A stretch of 64,000 nt of DNA from Haladaptatus salinisoli (GCF_020614375.1 NZ_CP085327.1:2344823-2408822); one strand, 5' to 3'; counted from the first letter of the stretch, positions 34,363 to 42,770 are shown. A program made the numbers and translations. Notes: generated from the letters alone by a model not told the origin.

Positions 34363-34890
34363 ATGCAACAGGTCTTCGCGCCGTGGCGAATCGAGTGGGT
34401 CGAACGAGAGGAAGCGGAGAGCGACGTGGAGTGCGTCTTCTGCGAACTCCCCCACCGCGGTGCCGACCGCGAACACCTCGTCGTCGCGCGCAACGACCAC
34501 GCCGTGGTGATGCTGAACAACTACCCGTACAATCCGGGCCACGTCATGGTCATCCCCGACCAACACACGGGTGATTTCCGCGAGTTGGACGACGAGACGC
34601 TGTTGGGCCACGCGCGGCTCAAACGGCGAACCTTCGACGCGCTCGAACGCGCCCTCTCCCCGGACGGATTCAACGCCGGGTTGAACATCGGCGAGGGGAG
34701 CGGCGGCTCCATCGCCCACCTCCACACCCACGTCGTCCCGCGCTGGGAGGGCGACACGAACTTCATGCCCGTCATCGCCGATACGAAGGTCATCGTCGAA
34801 GGCCTAGAGGACACCTACGAGCGACTGTACGACGCCTTCGCCGAACAGGACGGGGCGACGGTTCCCGACGACGGAGCAGTTCGGTACTAA
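34363..34890 (+). CDS. HIT-domain nucleotide hydrolase/transferase
   Basis: A 175-residue histidine-triad protein. The triad HLHTHVVPRW (His-X-His-X-His) lies near residue 125, after SIAH. An N-terminal ECVFCELPHRG offers a Cys pair for zinc. NHAVVMLNNYPYNPGHVMVIP contains the conserved Asn/Tyr-Asn-Pro region. HIT enzymes of this branch hydrolyse nucleotide phosphoramidates or diadenosine polyphosphates (AP4A-phosphorylase-like). Start ATG 34363. The stop codon overlaps that of the convergent HxlR gene by four bases (CTAA at 34887-34890). Confidence 0.92.
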   Translation: MQQVFAPWRIEWVEREEAESDVECVFCELPHRGADREHLVVARNDHAVVMLNNYPYNPGHVMVIPDQHTGDFRELDDETLLGHARLKRRTFDALERALSPDGFNAGLNIGEGSGGSIAHLHTHVVPRWEGDTNFMPVIADTKVIVEGLEDTYERLYDAFAEQDGATVPDDGAVRY

Positions 34891-35288
34891 CAGTCGCAGC
34901 TCGATTCTGGCGCGGTCTCGGCGGACGCGGGACACGGACAATCCGGCGCGGCCTCGGCTGGAACCGGACAGTCCCCGCCCGGGCACTCGACCACGTCGAC
35001 CAGCGATTCCAGGTCGTCCATGACGCTCGCCAGCGACTCCCCGTGGTCCGTGAGCCGATACGTCGTGGTCGGTGGCGACGTGGCGTGGACCTCCTTCTCC
35101 ACGAAGCCCAGACACCGAAGTTCCTGCAGTCGTTCCGAGAGCGTCTTCGCGCTGACGCCGCCGAGCGTTCGCCGGAGATCGTTGAACCCTCGCGCTCGCT
35201 CCGAGAGCGCCCGCACGACGTGGAACGCCCACTTCGAACCGAGGACGCTCCGAACGGCGTGCCACGTCCGTTGCCAGTCGTCACTCAT
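34887..35288 (-). CDS. HxlR-family winged-helix regulator with Cys-rich C-terminal tail
   Basis: A 133-residue regulator. The HxlR core (about 5-95) reads LGSKWAFHVVRALSERARGFNDLRRTLGGVSAKTLSERLQELRCLGFVEK then TTTYRLTDHGESL. After about residue 100 comes a tail with six cysteines in CPGGDC, DCPC and SCDC pairs, separated by Ala/Pro/Glu linkers. Classical HxlR proteins lack this tail. It could bind a thiophilic metal or sense oxidants. Start ATG 35288. The gene is divergent from a Cys-rich peptide and a CDF transporter, which suggests a shared metal response. Confidence 0.85.
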   Translation of the reverse strand: MSDDWQRTWHAVRSVLGSKWAFHVVRALSERARGFNDLRRTLGGVSAKTLSERLQELRCLGFVEKEVHATSPPTTTYRLTDHGESLASVMDDLESLVDVVECPGGDCPVPAEAAPDCPCPASAETAPESSCDC

Positions 35289-35308
35289 CGTCGTCCCTTG
35301 GCGTTCCA

Positions 35309-35372
35309 CGAAGGTAAGCGTACGCGGGCGGTTTCCGCTGCGAAACCACCTTCGAGTCGGGAAACTGACTCG
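35309..35372. promoter_or_regulatory. operator-like inverted repeats between HxlR and Cys-rich peptide genes
   Basis: Three inverted repeats lie in the 117-base divergent region. CGAAGGT (35309) pairs with ACCTTCG (35348). GGTTTC (35330) and GAAACC (35342) pair around six bases. CGAGTC (35353) and GACTCG (35367) pair around eight bases. A TTTAT box at 35373 follows, about 30 bases before ATG 35406. The arrangement fits binding sites for the adjacent regulator. Confidence 0.5.
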
Positions 35373-35405
35373 TTTATCCACGGCGAGCGCCTACGACCGA
35401 GTGCG

Positions 35406-35609
35406 ATGTCAGAGGATTGCTGTGCGCCCGAACGCACGTCCGACCGTTGTACCGTCTCCGAGAACGCGTCCGACCGTCGTTCCGCCTCCGAACGAACGCC
35501 CGATCGCTGTTCCGACGGCGAGAACGTTCTCGCCGTCCGCTGCTGTGCGGGTGCCCGAACGGCGAGCACCTGTTGTCCGGGCGGTACTTGCTTCCCCGGG
35601 TGTTGCTGA
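35406..35609 (+). CDS. 67-residue Cys-rich peptide (metallothionein-like)
   Basis: The 67-residue product has 11 cysteines, most in pairs: CC at 5-6, 46-47, 56-57 and 66-67, with singles at 15, 35 and 62. Residues 9-48 are built of four ten-residue units (ERTSDRCTVS, ENASDRRSAS, ERTPDRCSDG, ENVLAVRCCA) and the end reads CCPGGTCFPGCC. No signal peptide is seen. The size and Cys content resemble metallothioneins, though I know no family match. Start ATG 35406, about 30 bases after a TTTAT box. It lies upstream of the CDF gene and is divergent from the Cys-tailed regulator. Confidence 0.6.
   Translation: MSEDCCAPERTSDRCTVSENASDRRSASERTPDRCSDGENVLAVRCCAGARTASTCCPGGTCFPGCC
35430..35549 (+). repeat. 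30-bp tandem repeat inside the Cys-rich peptide gene
   Basis: Four in-frame 30-base units begin at 35430, 35460, 35490 and 35520. The first three share GAxCGxxCGxCCGAxCG with small differences; the fourth is more divergent. The repeat encodes the ten-residue E-R/N-x-S/P-D-R-C/R unit and could change copy number by slippage. Confidence 0.6.
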
Positions 35610-35661
35610 CGAACGACCGGAGCGACACGCCCTTTTCTTTGGAGTACGAACGTTCTCGACG

Positions 35662-36597
35662 ATGAACCGGTCTCGCGCCGTCCGCTCCGCGGGCATCGTC
35701 GTCCTCGCGGCGAACGTCCTGCTGGCGCTCGCCAAGGGCGCCGTCTGGTTTCAGACCGGTAGCCTCGCGGTCGGCTCCGAGGCCGTCAACAGCCTCGCGG
35801 ACTCGGTGTACAGCTTCGTCGTCCTCGGCGGTCTCTACCTGACGACGCAGCCGCCGGACTTCGAACACCCGCACGGTCACGAGCGCATCGAGCCGTTCGT
35901 CTCGCTGGTCGTCGCGCTCGGCGTTTTCGCGGCGGGTGCGCTGGTGTTCTGGCGCGCGGCGACCTCCCTCCTCTCCGGGGAGATATCGGTGACGACGGGC
36001 TGGCTCGCCGCCGCCGTGCTCGTCGTCACGGGGGTCGTCAAGTACGCGCTCTACCGGTACTGCCTTCGGGTCGGCGAGGAGGCTCGCTCGCCCGCGGTGA
36101 TTGCGACGGCGCTGGACAACCGCAACGACATCCTCACCGCGGCGGCGGCGCTGGTCGGCGTGCTCGGCGCTCGGTTCGGCGTTCCGGCGCTCGACCCCGT
36201 CGCGGCGGGCGTCGTCTCGTTCGGTATCCTCTACACCGGCTGGGAGATCGTCGAGGACAACGTGGACTACCTCGTCGGGCGCGCGCCCCCCGAAGACCTC
36301 CGGGTCGACATCGTCCGGCGGGCGCTCGAACACCCCGATGTGGAGGGCGTTCACGACGTCATCGCCCACTACGTCGGCCCGGAGATCGACGTGAGCTTGC
36401 ACGTCGAGGTCGAAGGCGACCTGACGCTCATCGAGGCCCACGACATCGAGACCCGAATCATGGACTCCATCCGCGACATCCCCGAGGTGGACGACGTGTT
36501 CGTCCACGTCGACCCGAAGGAACTCGGCGAGTGGAAACCCGACGCCGAGGCGGACAGACTGGCCGACACGTCGCCCGGGGACGGGGACGAGAAGTGA
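35662..36597 (+). CDS. cation diffusion facilitator (CDF) family transporter
   Basis: A 311-residue metal/proton antiporter. Five or six membrane helices cover about residues 8-205, and a cytoplasmic ferredoxin-like domain follows (VEGVHDVIAHYVGPEIDVSLHVEV). The metal-site motif of helix 2, usually DxxxD, reads SEAVNSLAD, with Glu in the first place. Helix 5 has DNRND, a DxxxD arrangement that in this family is linked to Mn or Fe more than Zn. A HPHGHER segment forms the loop. Start ATG 35662, 52 bases after the Cys-rich peptide gene, so they may be co-transcribed. Confidence 0.88.
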   Translation: MNRSRAVRSAGIVVLAANVLLALAKGAVWFQTGSLAVGSEAVNSLADSVYSFVVLGGLYLTTQPPDFEHPHGHERIEPFVSLVVALGVFAAGALVFWRAATSLLSGEISVTTGWLAAAVLVVTGVVKYALYRYCLRVGEEARSPAVIATALDNRNDILTAAAALVGVLGARFGVPALDPVAAGVVSFGILYTGWEIVEDNVDYLVGRAPPEDLRVDIVRRALEHPDVEGVHDVIAHYVGPEIDVSLHVEVEGDLTLIEAHDIETRIMDSIRDIPEVDDVFVHVDPKELGEWKPDAEADRLADTSPGDGDEK

Positions 36598-36644
36598 GCC
36601 GCCGTCTGCGGGCCACCGCCGTTTTCAGATTCTGGGAATCGGGT

Positions 36645-36660
36645 ACCGGTATTTTTACCG
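36645..36660. promoter_or_regulatory. perfect inverted repeat before the halocyanin gene
   Basis: CCGGTA at 36645-36650 and TACCGG at 36655-36660 pair around TTTT. It lies 48 bases after the CDF stop and 30 bases before ATG 36690. It could be a regulatory site, or a TTTTTACC promoter element embedded in a palindrome. Confidence 0.4.
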
Positions 36661-36689
36661 GGATGCTGTAGACACGGATACAGGTTCCC

Positions 36690-37475
36690 ATGACCCTCGA
36701 ACGCGATAGGCGGACGATGTTGCAGGCGACGGGCGCGGTGCTCGCCGGAGCGTCCCTCTCCGGCTGTCTCGCGGGTGGACTGGTCGGTTCGAACGACGGG
36801 CGGACGGCGGGCGACCGGACGAAGGCCGACGCGACGGTGAAGGTCGGTTCCGGCGGAAACCTCTCGTTCGAACCCGAAGCCCTGACGGTTCACCCGGGTC
36901 AGACCGTCGCGTGGGAGTGGCGGTCGAACAACCACAACATCGTGGTCGAAGACCAACCCGGCGGCGCGGACTGGAAGGGGACGCCGGGGTCCTCGTCCGA
37001 GATCTACAACGACGGCTACCGCTACACGCACACCTTCGAGACGGTCGGCGAGTACGAGTACTTCTGCCAGCCGCACGAAGCCGCCGGAATGACCGGGTCC
37101 GTGACCGTCTCGCCCGAGGGGGCGAACGGGAAGACGACCGAAACGACGACCGACGGAAAACCGCCCGCGACCGCGGACGACCTCCCCGTCGAAGTCGCCC
37201 CGAACGACGAGTACGGGTTCAGGCCCGGCACGGAACGACCGCTGAAAGTCCCCGCGGGAACCGAAGTCACGTTCGTCTAGAGGTCGGATACCCACAACAT
37301 CGTGGTCGAAGACCAACCCGACGGCGCGAACTGGCGGGGAACGCCGGGCGGCGACGGCGTAACCTACGATACGGGCTACGAGTACAGCTACACCTTCGAG
37401 GTGCCCGGAAAATACGAGTATTACTGCACGCCGCACAAGGCGCTCAACCTTGGCGGAACGATACTCGTCGAGTAA
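36690..37475 (+). pseudogene. two-domain halocyanin (copper protein) interrupted by in-frame TAG
   Basis: The frame encodes a twin-arginine-type start (DRRTMLQATG) and a lipobox LSGC, then two plastocyanin-like domains. Domain 1 has the ligands His (NNHNIVVED), Cys-His (YFCQPH) and Met (AAGM). Codon 197 (37278-37280) is TAG, where relatives should have a Trp after TFV. Sequence continues in frame with SDTHNIVVEDQPDG, YYCTPHKALNLGG and TAA at 37473. Domain 2 lacks the axial Met (Leu instead). The first domain alone ends at 37280 and could be a working truncated protein. It may otherwise be a recent nonsense mutation or a readthrough case. Confidence 0.75.
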
Positions 37476-37675
37476 CCTCGCTTCGGCCCTCCAAATCGGT
37501 CCCTAATCGGCCCTCCGAAGCAACTCACCTCTTCGATCGCTGAATTCTCACGAACGACGCGGGCGCGTCGTCCGCGCCGACGACGGTCGGTCGGAGACGG
37601 TGCAGAGGAGCGCGTCGGTCGCCGGGAGCGTCGCGCGGAACTGGTCCGCGAGAAGACAAGTGCTTTCCGCTGACG

Positions 37676-38929
37676 TTAGACCGGTTCGCCGAAGGCGTAC
37701 ACGGTCTGGTGGCTCGTCACTTCCACGTCGAGGAAGTCGCCGGGTTCGATGCCGCGCTCGGAGGCGTTCCGGACGATTATCTGCCGGTACGCCTCGTCCC
37801 GGCACTTCACGGAGTCGCCCGTGCCCTCCTCCACAACCATCACGCGCTTTTCGGTTCCGACCAGTTCCTCGTAGGCCTCGCCGACGATGTCCATCTTCAA
37901 CTCGGACATCGCCTTCGAGCGCTCCTTCTTTATCGCGCCGTTCAACCCCTTCATCTTCGCGGCGTCCGTGTTCGGACGCTTCGAGAACCGAGTGACGTTG
38001 ATCTTCTCGGGGCGCACCTCGCGCAAGAGCGCCATGCTCTGCTCGTGGTCCGCCTCCGTTTCGGTCGGGAAGCCGACGATGAAGTCGGTCGAGAGCGTCC
38101 AGTAGTCGAGGTGCTCGTCGAACGTCTCGACGACTTCCACGAACTCCGCCACCTGGTGCTGTCTGCGCATGTCGCCGAGCACGTCGTTGGACCCGGACTG
38201 CACCGGCGCGTGGATGAAGTTGTAGAGTTCGTCGTTCTCGGCGAACACCCGCGCGAGTTCCTCGCGGATGCCGTGGACGCCCTTCGGGTTCGCCATCCCG
38301 ACGCGAACCCGGAACTCACCTTCTATCTCGTTGCAGATGCGGTCCAACAGGACGTGCAGCTTTCGCTCGCCCGTGTCCCAACCGTAGACGCCCGTGTCCT
38401 GTCCGGTGATCCGGAGTTCCTTCGCGCCAGCGTGGACGAGAGCGCGGGCCTTCTCGACGTTCTCCTCGATCGAGGGGGACGCTATCTTCCCCGTCGCGTG
38501 CTTCGTGATGCAGTACGAGCAGTCGGACATGCAGCCCCGAGCGATGGGGAGGATGCCGACCACGCCGTCCAGGACGGGTTCGACGCCCGGCCCGGGCGTC
38601 GGACACTCGCCGTTCGTGACCGCCGCGGGCACGTCGTCCCAGTGGAGAATCTGGGCGTCGATGCCTTCGGTCTGGAACTCCTCGCCTTGCGCGAGCGCCA
38701 TGCAGCCCGTGATGATGAGATCCGCCGTCTCCGATTCGAGTTCCTTGGCCCGGCGAACCATGTTGCGCTCCGTCTTCTCGACGACGGTGCAGGAGTTCAT
38801 GATGGCGACGTCCGCCCGCTCGGGTGTCTCGACGCGGTAGTGGCCCGCGTCGCGGAGCGCGGACTCGATCTGACGGCTCTCGCCGCGGTTCGAGGTACAC
38901 CCGTACGTCTCGATGTGATACCGGGCCAT
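37676..38929 (-). CDS. tRNA (N6-threonylcarbamoyladenosine37-C2)-methylthiotransferase
   Basis: A 417-residue radical SAM enzyme of the e-MtaB/CDKAL1 branch, adding the methylthio group to t6A37 of ANN-decoding tRNAs. The N-terminal MiaB domain has Cys residues in IETYGCTSNRGES, MNSCTVVEKT and ITGCMALAQ for the auxiliary cluster. The radical SAM motif is GCMSDCSYCITKHATG near residue 145. A C-terminal TRAM domain (VMVVEEGTGDSVKCRDEAYRQIIV) binds RNA. Start ATG 38929. The open frame upstream to 39517 is antisense sequence and was rejected. Confidence 0.93.
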   Translation of the reverse strand: MARYHIETYGCTSNRGESRQIESALRDAGHYRVETPERADVAIMNSCTVVEKTERNMVRRAKELESETADLIITGCMALAQGEEFQTEGIDAQILHWDDVPAAVTNGECPTPGPGVEPVLDGVVGILPIARGCMSDCSYCITKHATGKIASPSIEENVEKARALVHAGAKELRITGQDTGVYGWDTGERKLHVLLDRICNEIEGEFRVRVGMANPKGVHGIREELARVFAENDELYNFIHAPVQSGSNDVLGDMRRQHQVAEFVEVVETFDEHLDYWTLSTDFIVGFPTETEADHEQSMALLREVRPEKINVTRFSKRPNTDAAKMKGLNGAIKKERSKAMSELKMDIVGEAYEELVGTEKRVMVVEEGTGDSVKCRDEAYRQIIVRNASERGIEPGDFLDVEVTSHQTVYAFGEPV

Positions 38930-39010
38930 TCGGGCGGGAGTTTCGGCTACGCGGCAAAAAGGGCGACGGTTGCGCCGCCGATGCGGAAATAGTATGATTT
39001 CTGATAAGGA

Positions 39011-39506
39011 ATGTCCGATACAATGATCCCTCGAACTCCGCGACGGAGATTCCTCGCCGCCCTCGGCACCGCCGCGGTCGCCGCCACCGCCGGCTGTAAC
39101 TCGACGTCCGCCTCCGACGACGAGGCCGCGGACGCGGCGGGCGGCCGAACCGACTGGCCGACCCTCGGCCACGACGGGGCGAACGCCGGGTACAACCCGA
39201 AGGCGCGCGGTCCGCGCGCCGACGCCGACTCGGGAACGACGCGGTGGACGCTCGGCATCGCGGACAACAGCCTCAACTCGCCGGTCGTCGCGGGGGAGAC
39301 GCTCTACGTCGGCGACGAGGCCGGGACGATGTACGCCATCGAAACCGGCGGCGGAACCGGTTTCGCCGGCAGGCGTTTCGGCGCGGTGCGCTGGCGACCT
39401 CGGAACGCGCGTTCGACGGGGACTCGCGGTCGCGGACGGGACGCTGTTCGCCATCACGGAACCGACCGACGGTCCGCCGATTCTGTACGCGCTCGAAGCG
39501 GCCTGA
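39011..39506 (+). pseudogene. internally deleted PQQ-like propeller lipoprotein gene
   Basis: The start MIPRTPRRRFLAALGTAAVA has a twin-arginine motif and a lipobox (ATAGC). A first propeller blade follows (WPTLGHDGANAGYNPKA, LNSPVVAGETLYVGDEAGTMYAIE). After about residue 115 the frame changes. The last blade appears in another frame as LAVADGTLFAITEPTDGPPI and LYALEAA with TGA at 39504. Intact members are 350 or more residues, so several blades are missing. This is a deletion-plus-frameshift remnant. Confidence 0.72.
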
Positions 39507-39739
39507 GACCCCGTCACTCGAGTTCGGCCGTTCGTTTTAACGGCTCGTGTCGGTTCGAGGAATATGCGGAGCGTGGACGGCGGAAACGGAATTTTCCGCC
39601 ATCAGCCAGCGGTACAAATCCCGAGCGCGGCCGGTGAGTTTCGAACGATTCGACGACGAATTTATATCTCGTTACCGCCGAAGCGGTTGGATTCAGGCGG
39701 TCAACAACAAACTACCTGTAGTCCGATTCCTCGAAAGAC

Positions 39740-39777
39740 CCGGGCGGTTCGATTACGCCCGGTGAAAAACACGGAGA
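39740..39777 (+). promoter_or_regulatory. leader stem-loop and ribosome binding site
   Basis: CCGGGCG (39740-39746) pairs with CGCCCGG (39756-39762), followed by GGAGA at 39773-39777 before ATG 39785. A TTTATAT box at 39661 gives a leader of about 100 bases, unlike the leaderless neighbours. A regulatory role is possible. Confidence 0.4.
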
Positions 39778-39784
39778 TAAAACA

Positions 39785-40519
39785 ATGACACACATGCAAG
39801 TACCACTTCAACAGGTCGGAGGAAACCTTCCGCAGTGGCTTCAAGAGCCCATCTCGGGATTCATCGCGCTCCTACCGCGACTGGTAGGTGCGATCGTCAT
39901 CCTGCTCATCGGGTGGGTAATCGGTCGCGCCGCCGCCGCCGTCGTCCGCCGAATCGCGGACAGAGTCCAACTCGATAGGATGGTGCTCGACACCCCGCTC
40001 GGGCGGATGATGGGCGGAACGGAGGGCGCGGTATCGAGCGCGCTCGGCAAACTCGCCGCGTGGTTCGTCTACGCGCTGGCGATCCTCGCGGCGGCGAACG
40101 TCCTCGCTATCGCGACGCTCTCCCAGTGGGTCGCGACCGCCGTCTCGTACCTTCCGGCGCTGATCGCGGGACTGCTGGTCATCATCCTCGGCTTCGTCGT
40201 GGCCGACTTCATCGGCGACGCCATCATGCGAACCCGCGCGGCGACCCACACCGCGTACACCCAGTGGTTCGCCACGGGAACTCGGATATTCCTGTACTTC
40301 ACCGCCATCGTCATCGGTCTCGACACGATGGGAATCGACGTGGGCATCCTGTACGTCTTCGCGCGAGCGCTCGCGTGGGGACTCGCCGCGGCTATCGCCA
40401 TCGGCGTCGGCGTCGCGTTCGGCTGGGGCGGCAGGGACTACGTGGCCGAACACATCGACAACTGGATGACGAGCGCCCAGCAGGGCACGCCGAGTCCGCA
40501 ACCGAGCGACGACGACTGA
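39785..40519 (+). CDS. MscS-like conserved TM-helix membrane protein
   Basis: A 244-residue membrane protein with about five helices and the TM_helix repeat found next to MscS channels (pfam05552 as I recall). GFIALLPRLVGAIVILLIGWVIGR lies near residue 25, ADFIGDAIMRTRA near residue 140, and a glycine-rich helix AAAIAIGVGVAFGWGGRDYV near residue 210. The mechanosensitive beta domain is absent. Such proteins may modulate or form small-conductance channels. ATG 39785 has GGAGA upstream. Confidence 0.85.
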   Translation: MTHMQVPLQQVGGNLPQWLQEPISGFIALLPRLVGAIVILLIGWVIGRAAAAVVRRIADRVQLDRMVLDTPLGRMMGGTEGAVSSALGKLAAWFVYALAILAAANVLAIATLSQWVATAVSYLPALIAGLLVIILGFVVADFIGDAIMRTRAATHTAYTQWFATGTRIFLYFTAIVIGLDTMGIDVGILYVFARALAWGLAAAIAIGVGVAFGWGGRDYVAEHIDNWMTSAQQGTPSPQPSDDD

Positions 40520-40539
40520 GGGGACGACCGCGAAGACGC

Positions 40540-41175
40540 CTACCCGCGGAAATCGTCCACGATTTTCGCGCCGCTGCTCGCGCCGATTCGCTCGGCGCCG
40601 GCGTCGAGCATCGCCTTCGCTTTCTCGTAGTCGCCGATACCGCCGCTCGCCTTGACCGGGAGGTACTCGGCCATTAGCTCCACGTCCTCGACCGCGGCAC
40701 CCTCGTCGGCGAACCCGGTCGACGTCTTGACGAACGCCGCGTCGGCCTCCTTCGCCAGTCGACAGGCGTCGCGCTTCTCCTCGTCGGTGAGCAGCGCGGT
40801 TTCGATGATGACCTTCACGGGGATGGGGACGGCGACGACGACCTGCTCGATATCGTCGAGCACGGCGTCGTGCTCGCCCGCCTTCAGTCGCCCGACGTTG
40901 ATGACCATATCCAGCTCGTCCGCGCCCTCGTCCCACGCGCCGACCGCTTCGTCGTGTTTCGCGTCCGTCGCGTGCTGGCCGTGCGGGAATCCGATCACGG
41001 TCGCGAGGGTCACGTCGGGAGCACGCTCGTTCGCCTCCGGGACGTAGCACGGCGGAACGCAGGCGTTCATGCCGTAGTCGGCGGCTTCGTCCATCACGCG
41101 CGCCACGTCGTCCGGCGTCGTCTCCGGCCCAAGCACCGTGTGGTCTATCTTTCCGGCGAGTTCCGATTCGTTCAT
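40540..41175 (-). CDS. deoC: deoxyribose-phosphate aldolase
   Basis: A 211-residue class I aldolase, splitting 2-deoxyribose-5-phosphate into glyceraldehyde-3-phosphate and acetaldehyde in nucleoside breakdown. The start [19 protein letters not shown] is typical. [15 protein letters not shown] contains the Asp/Lys region. The Schiff-base lysine lies in [16 protein letters not shown] near residue 150, and [15 protein letters not shown] has the second lysine. It is divergent from the ribose-1,5-bisphosphate isomerase gene with 133 bases between. Confidence 0.95.
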   Translation of the reverse strand: MNESELAGKIDHTVLGPETTPDDVARVMDEAADYGMNACVPPCYVPEANERAPDVTLATVIGFPHGQHATDAKHDEAVGAWDEGADELDMVINVGRLKAGEHDAVLDDIEQVVVAVPIPVKVIIETALLTDEEKRDACRLAKEADAAFVKTSTGFADEGAAVEDVELMAEYLPVKASGGIGDYEKAKAMLDAGAERIGASSGAKIVDDFRG

Positions 41176-41277
41176 AGCGGGGCGGATGTCGCCGCCGGGT
41201 AAAAATCCCCGCTATCGCGCGGCGCGACCGGCGGAAGCGCGCCGCGTCGACGGGACGACTCTCGCCTTCGCCCGCCT

Positions 41278-41284
41278 ACTTTTA
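41278..41284 (+). promoter_or_regulatory. TATA-like box for the R15P isomerase gene
   Basis: CTTTTAC lies about 28 bases before ATG 41309, fitting a leaderless haloarchaeal promoter. Confidence 0.45.
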
Positions 41285-41308
41285 CCGGTACGGCGCGTAC
41301 TCCGGGGC

Positions 41309-42274
41309 ATGGAACACCCCGACCTCCACTCCGCGGTCACCGACGCCGCGAACGACATCGCCGAGATGGAGATTCGCGGTGCGGCGACCATCGCGGACGC
41401 CGCGGCGGCGGCGCTCGGCGAGCAGGCCGAGTCGAGCGCCGCCGATTCGCCGGAGGCGTTTCGGGTCGAAATTCGAACCGCGGCCCGGCGACTCCACGAG
41501 ACGCGGCCGACGGCGGTGAGCCTCCCGAACGCCCTGCGGTACGTTCTCCGGGGGATGCGGGGCGACACCGTCGAGGAACTCCGAGAGAGCGTCGTGGAAA
41601 GCGCCGCGGAGTTCCGCCGCGAACTCGACCAGGCGCAGGACAATCTCGGGCGCATCGGCGCGAATCGGCTCCGCGACGGCGACACCATCATGACCCACTG
41701 CCACTCGACGGACGCGCTGTCCTGCGTCGAGCAGGCCCTCGAACAGGGGAAGGAGATTCACGCCATCGTGAAGGAGACCCGCCCGCGAAAGCAGGGCCAC
41801 ATCACCGCCCGACAGCTCCGCGACTGGGGGGTTCCCGTCACGCTCATCGTGGACAACGCCGCCCGCCGCTACCTCGACGAGGCCGACCACGTCCTCGTCG
41901 GCGCGGACTCCATCGCCGCGGACGGGTCGGTCATCAACAAGGTCGGCACCTCCGGGCTGGCCGTGAACGCCCGCGAGCGCGGCGTCCCCATCATGGTCGC
42001 GGCGCAGACCTTGAAGCTCCACCCCGACACGATGACCGGCCACACCGTAGAGATAGAGATGCGCGACGAGCGCGAGGTGCTCAGCCTCGACGAACGGGAG
42101 GACGTCGGCGACGTGACCGTCGAGAACCCGGCGTTCGACGTGACCCCGCCCCGGTACGTGGACGCCATCGTCACCGAGCGCGGCCAGTTCCCGCCCGAGA
42201 GCATCGTCACCCTGATGCGCGAACTGTTCGGCGACCAGCAGGGCGGCGAGCCGTGGGACGAACCCGAACTCTGA
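41309..42274 (+). CDS. ribose-1,5-bisphosphate isomerase (eIF2B-like fold)
   Basis: A 321-residue member of the eIF2B-alpha/MtnA/R15P-isomerase superfamily. The catalytic Cys is in TIMTHCHSTDALSCVEQ near residue 132 and the catalytic Asp in DHVLVGADSIAADGSVINKVGTS near residue 200. VKETRPRKQGHITARQL contacts the phosphates. R15P isomerases make ribulose-1,5-bisphosphate from nucleoside-derived pentose. Translation factor annotation is common for this fold but is unlikely for this motif set. Start ATG 41309. Divergent deoC and the downstream PfkB kinase support a nucleoside role. Confidence 0.88.
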   Translation: MEHPDLHSAVTDAANDIAEMEIRGAATIADAAAAALGEQAESSAADSPEAFRVEIRTAARRLHETRPTAVSLPNALRYVLRGMRGDTVEELRESVVESAAEFRRELDQAQDNLGRIGANRLRDGDTIMTHCHSTDALSCVEQALEQGKEIHAIVKETRPRKQGHITARQLRDWGVPVTLIVDNAARRYLDEADHVLVGADSIAADGSVINKVGTSGLAVNARERGVPIMVAAQTLKLHPDTMTGHTVEIEMRDEREVLSLDEREDVGDVTVENPAFDVTPPRYVDAIVTERGQFPPESIVTLMRELFGDQQGGEPWDEPEL

Positions 42275-42329
42275 ACGCTCGCGCTTCGCCGACCGAAGGT
42301 ACTTTCTCGTCCTGTTCGAAGGTTGACGC

Positions 42330-42770
42330 ATGGTCACGGTCGATTACGGCGCGACGGCCGAGGAACTGCTCGAACTGTACCGGGAGTACGGGTGGTGGGA
42401 CGACCGCGAGGAGTCGGACGTTCGCCGCGCGCTCCGAAGCACGGACGAGGTCGTCCTCCTCCGCACCGGGAGCGAGGCCGGCAGCGGAGAGCCGGTCGCG
42501 GCCGCCAGAATCCTCACCGACTACGTCTACTACGCGATGGTGTACGACGTCATCGTCGCGGCCGACCGTCGCGGGACGGGGGTGGGCCGGGAACTGATGA
42601 CCGCCGTCCGCGAGCACCCTCGTTTGCGGGAGGTCTCGCCGTCGCTGTTGGCCCGCGAGGGGCTGGTTCCCTTCTACGAATCCTGCGGGTTCGACGCGGC
42701 GGACGAGGCGGTCGACCACCCGGACGGTGAACCGGAACCGCTGGTCTGGATGGTGCACGGACGGGAGTAG
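42330..42770 (+). CDS. GNAT family N-acetyltransferase
   Basis: A 146-residue single-domain acetyltransferase. It has YREYGWWDD near residue 18, VAAARILTDYVYYAMVYDVIVA (beta-4 and acceptor region), the acetyl-CoA loop RRGTGVGRELM near residue 80, and a C-terminal LVPFYESCGFDAADEAVDH. The substrate is unknown; related proteins acetylate small amines or peptide N-termini. Start ATG 42330, 55 bases after the R15P isomerase stop on the same strand, perhaps in one transcript. Confidence 0.86.
   Translation: MVTVDYGATAEELLELYREYGWWDDREESDVRRALRSTDEVVLLRTGSEAGSGEPVAAARILTDYVYYAMVYDVIVAADRRGTGVGRELMTAVREHPRLREVSPSLLAREGLVPFYESCGFDAADEAVDHPDGEPEPLVWMVHGRE

Noticed and set aside
37278..37280. TAG as a pyrrolysine codon in the halocyanin gene
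   Set aside because: Halocyanins are not known to use pyrrolysine and I see no pyl genes in the window. A nonsense change of Trp is simpler.
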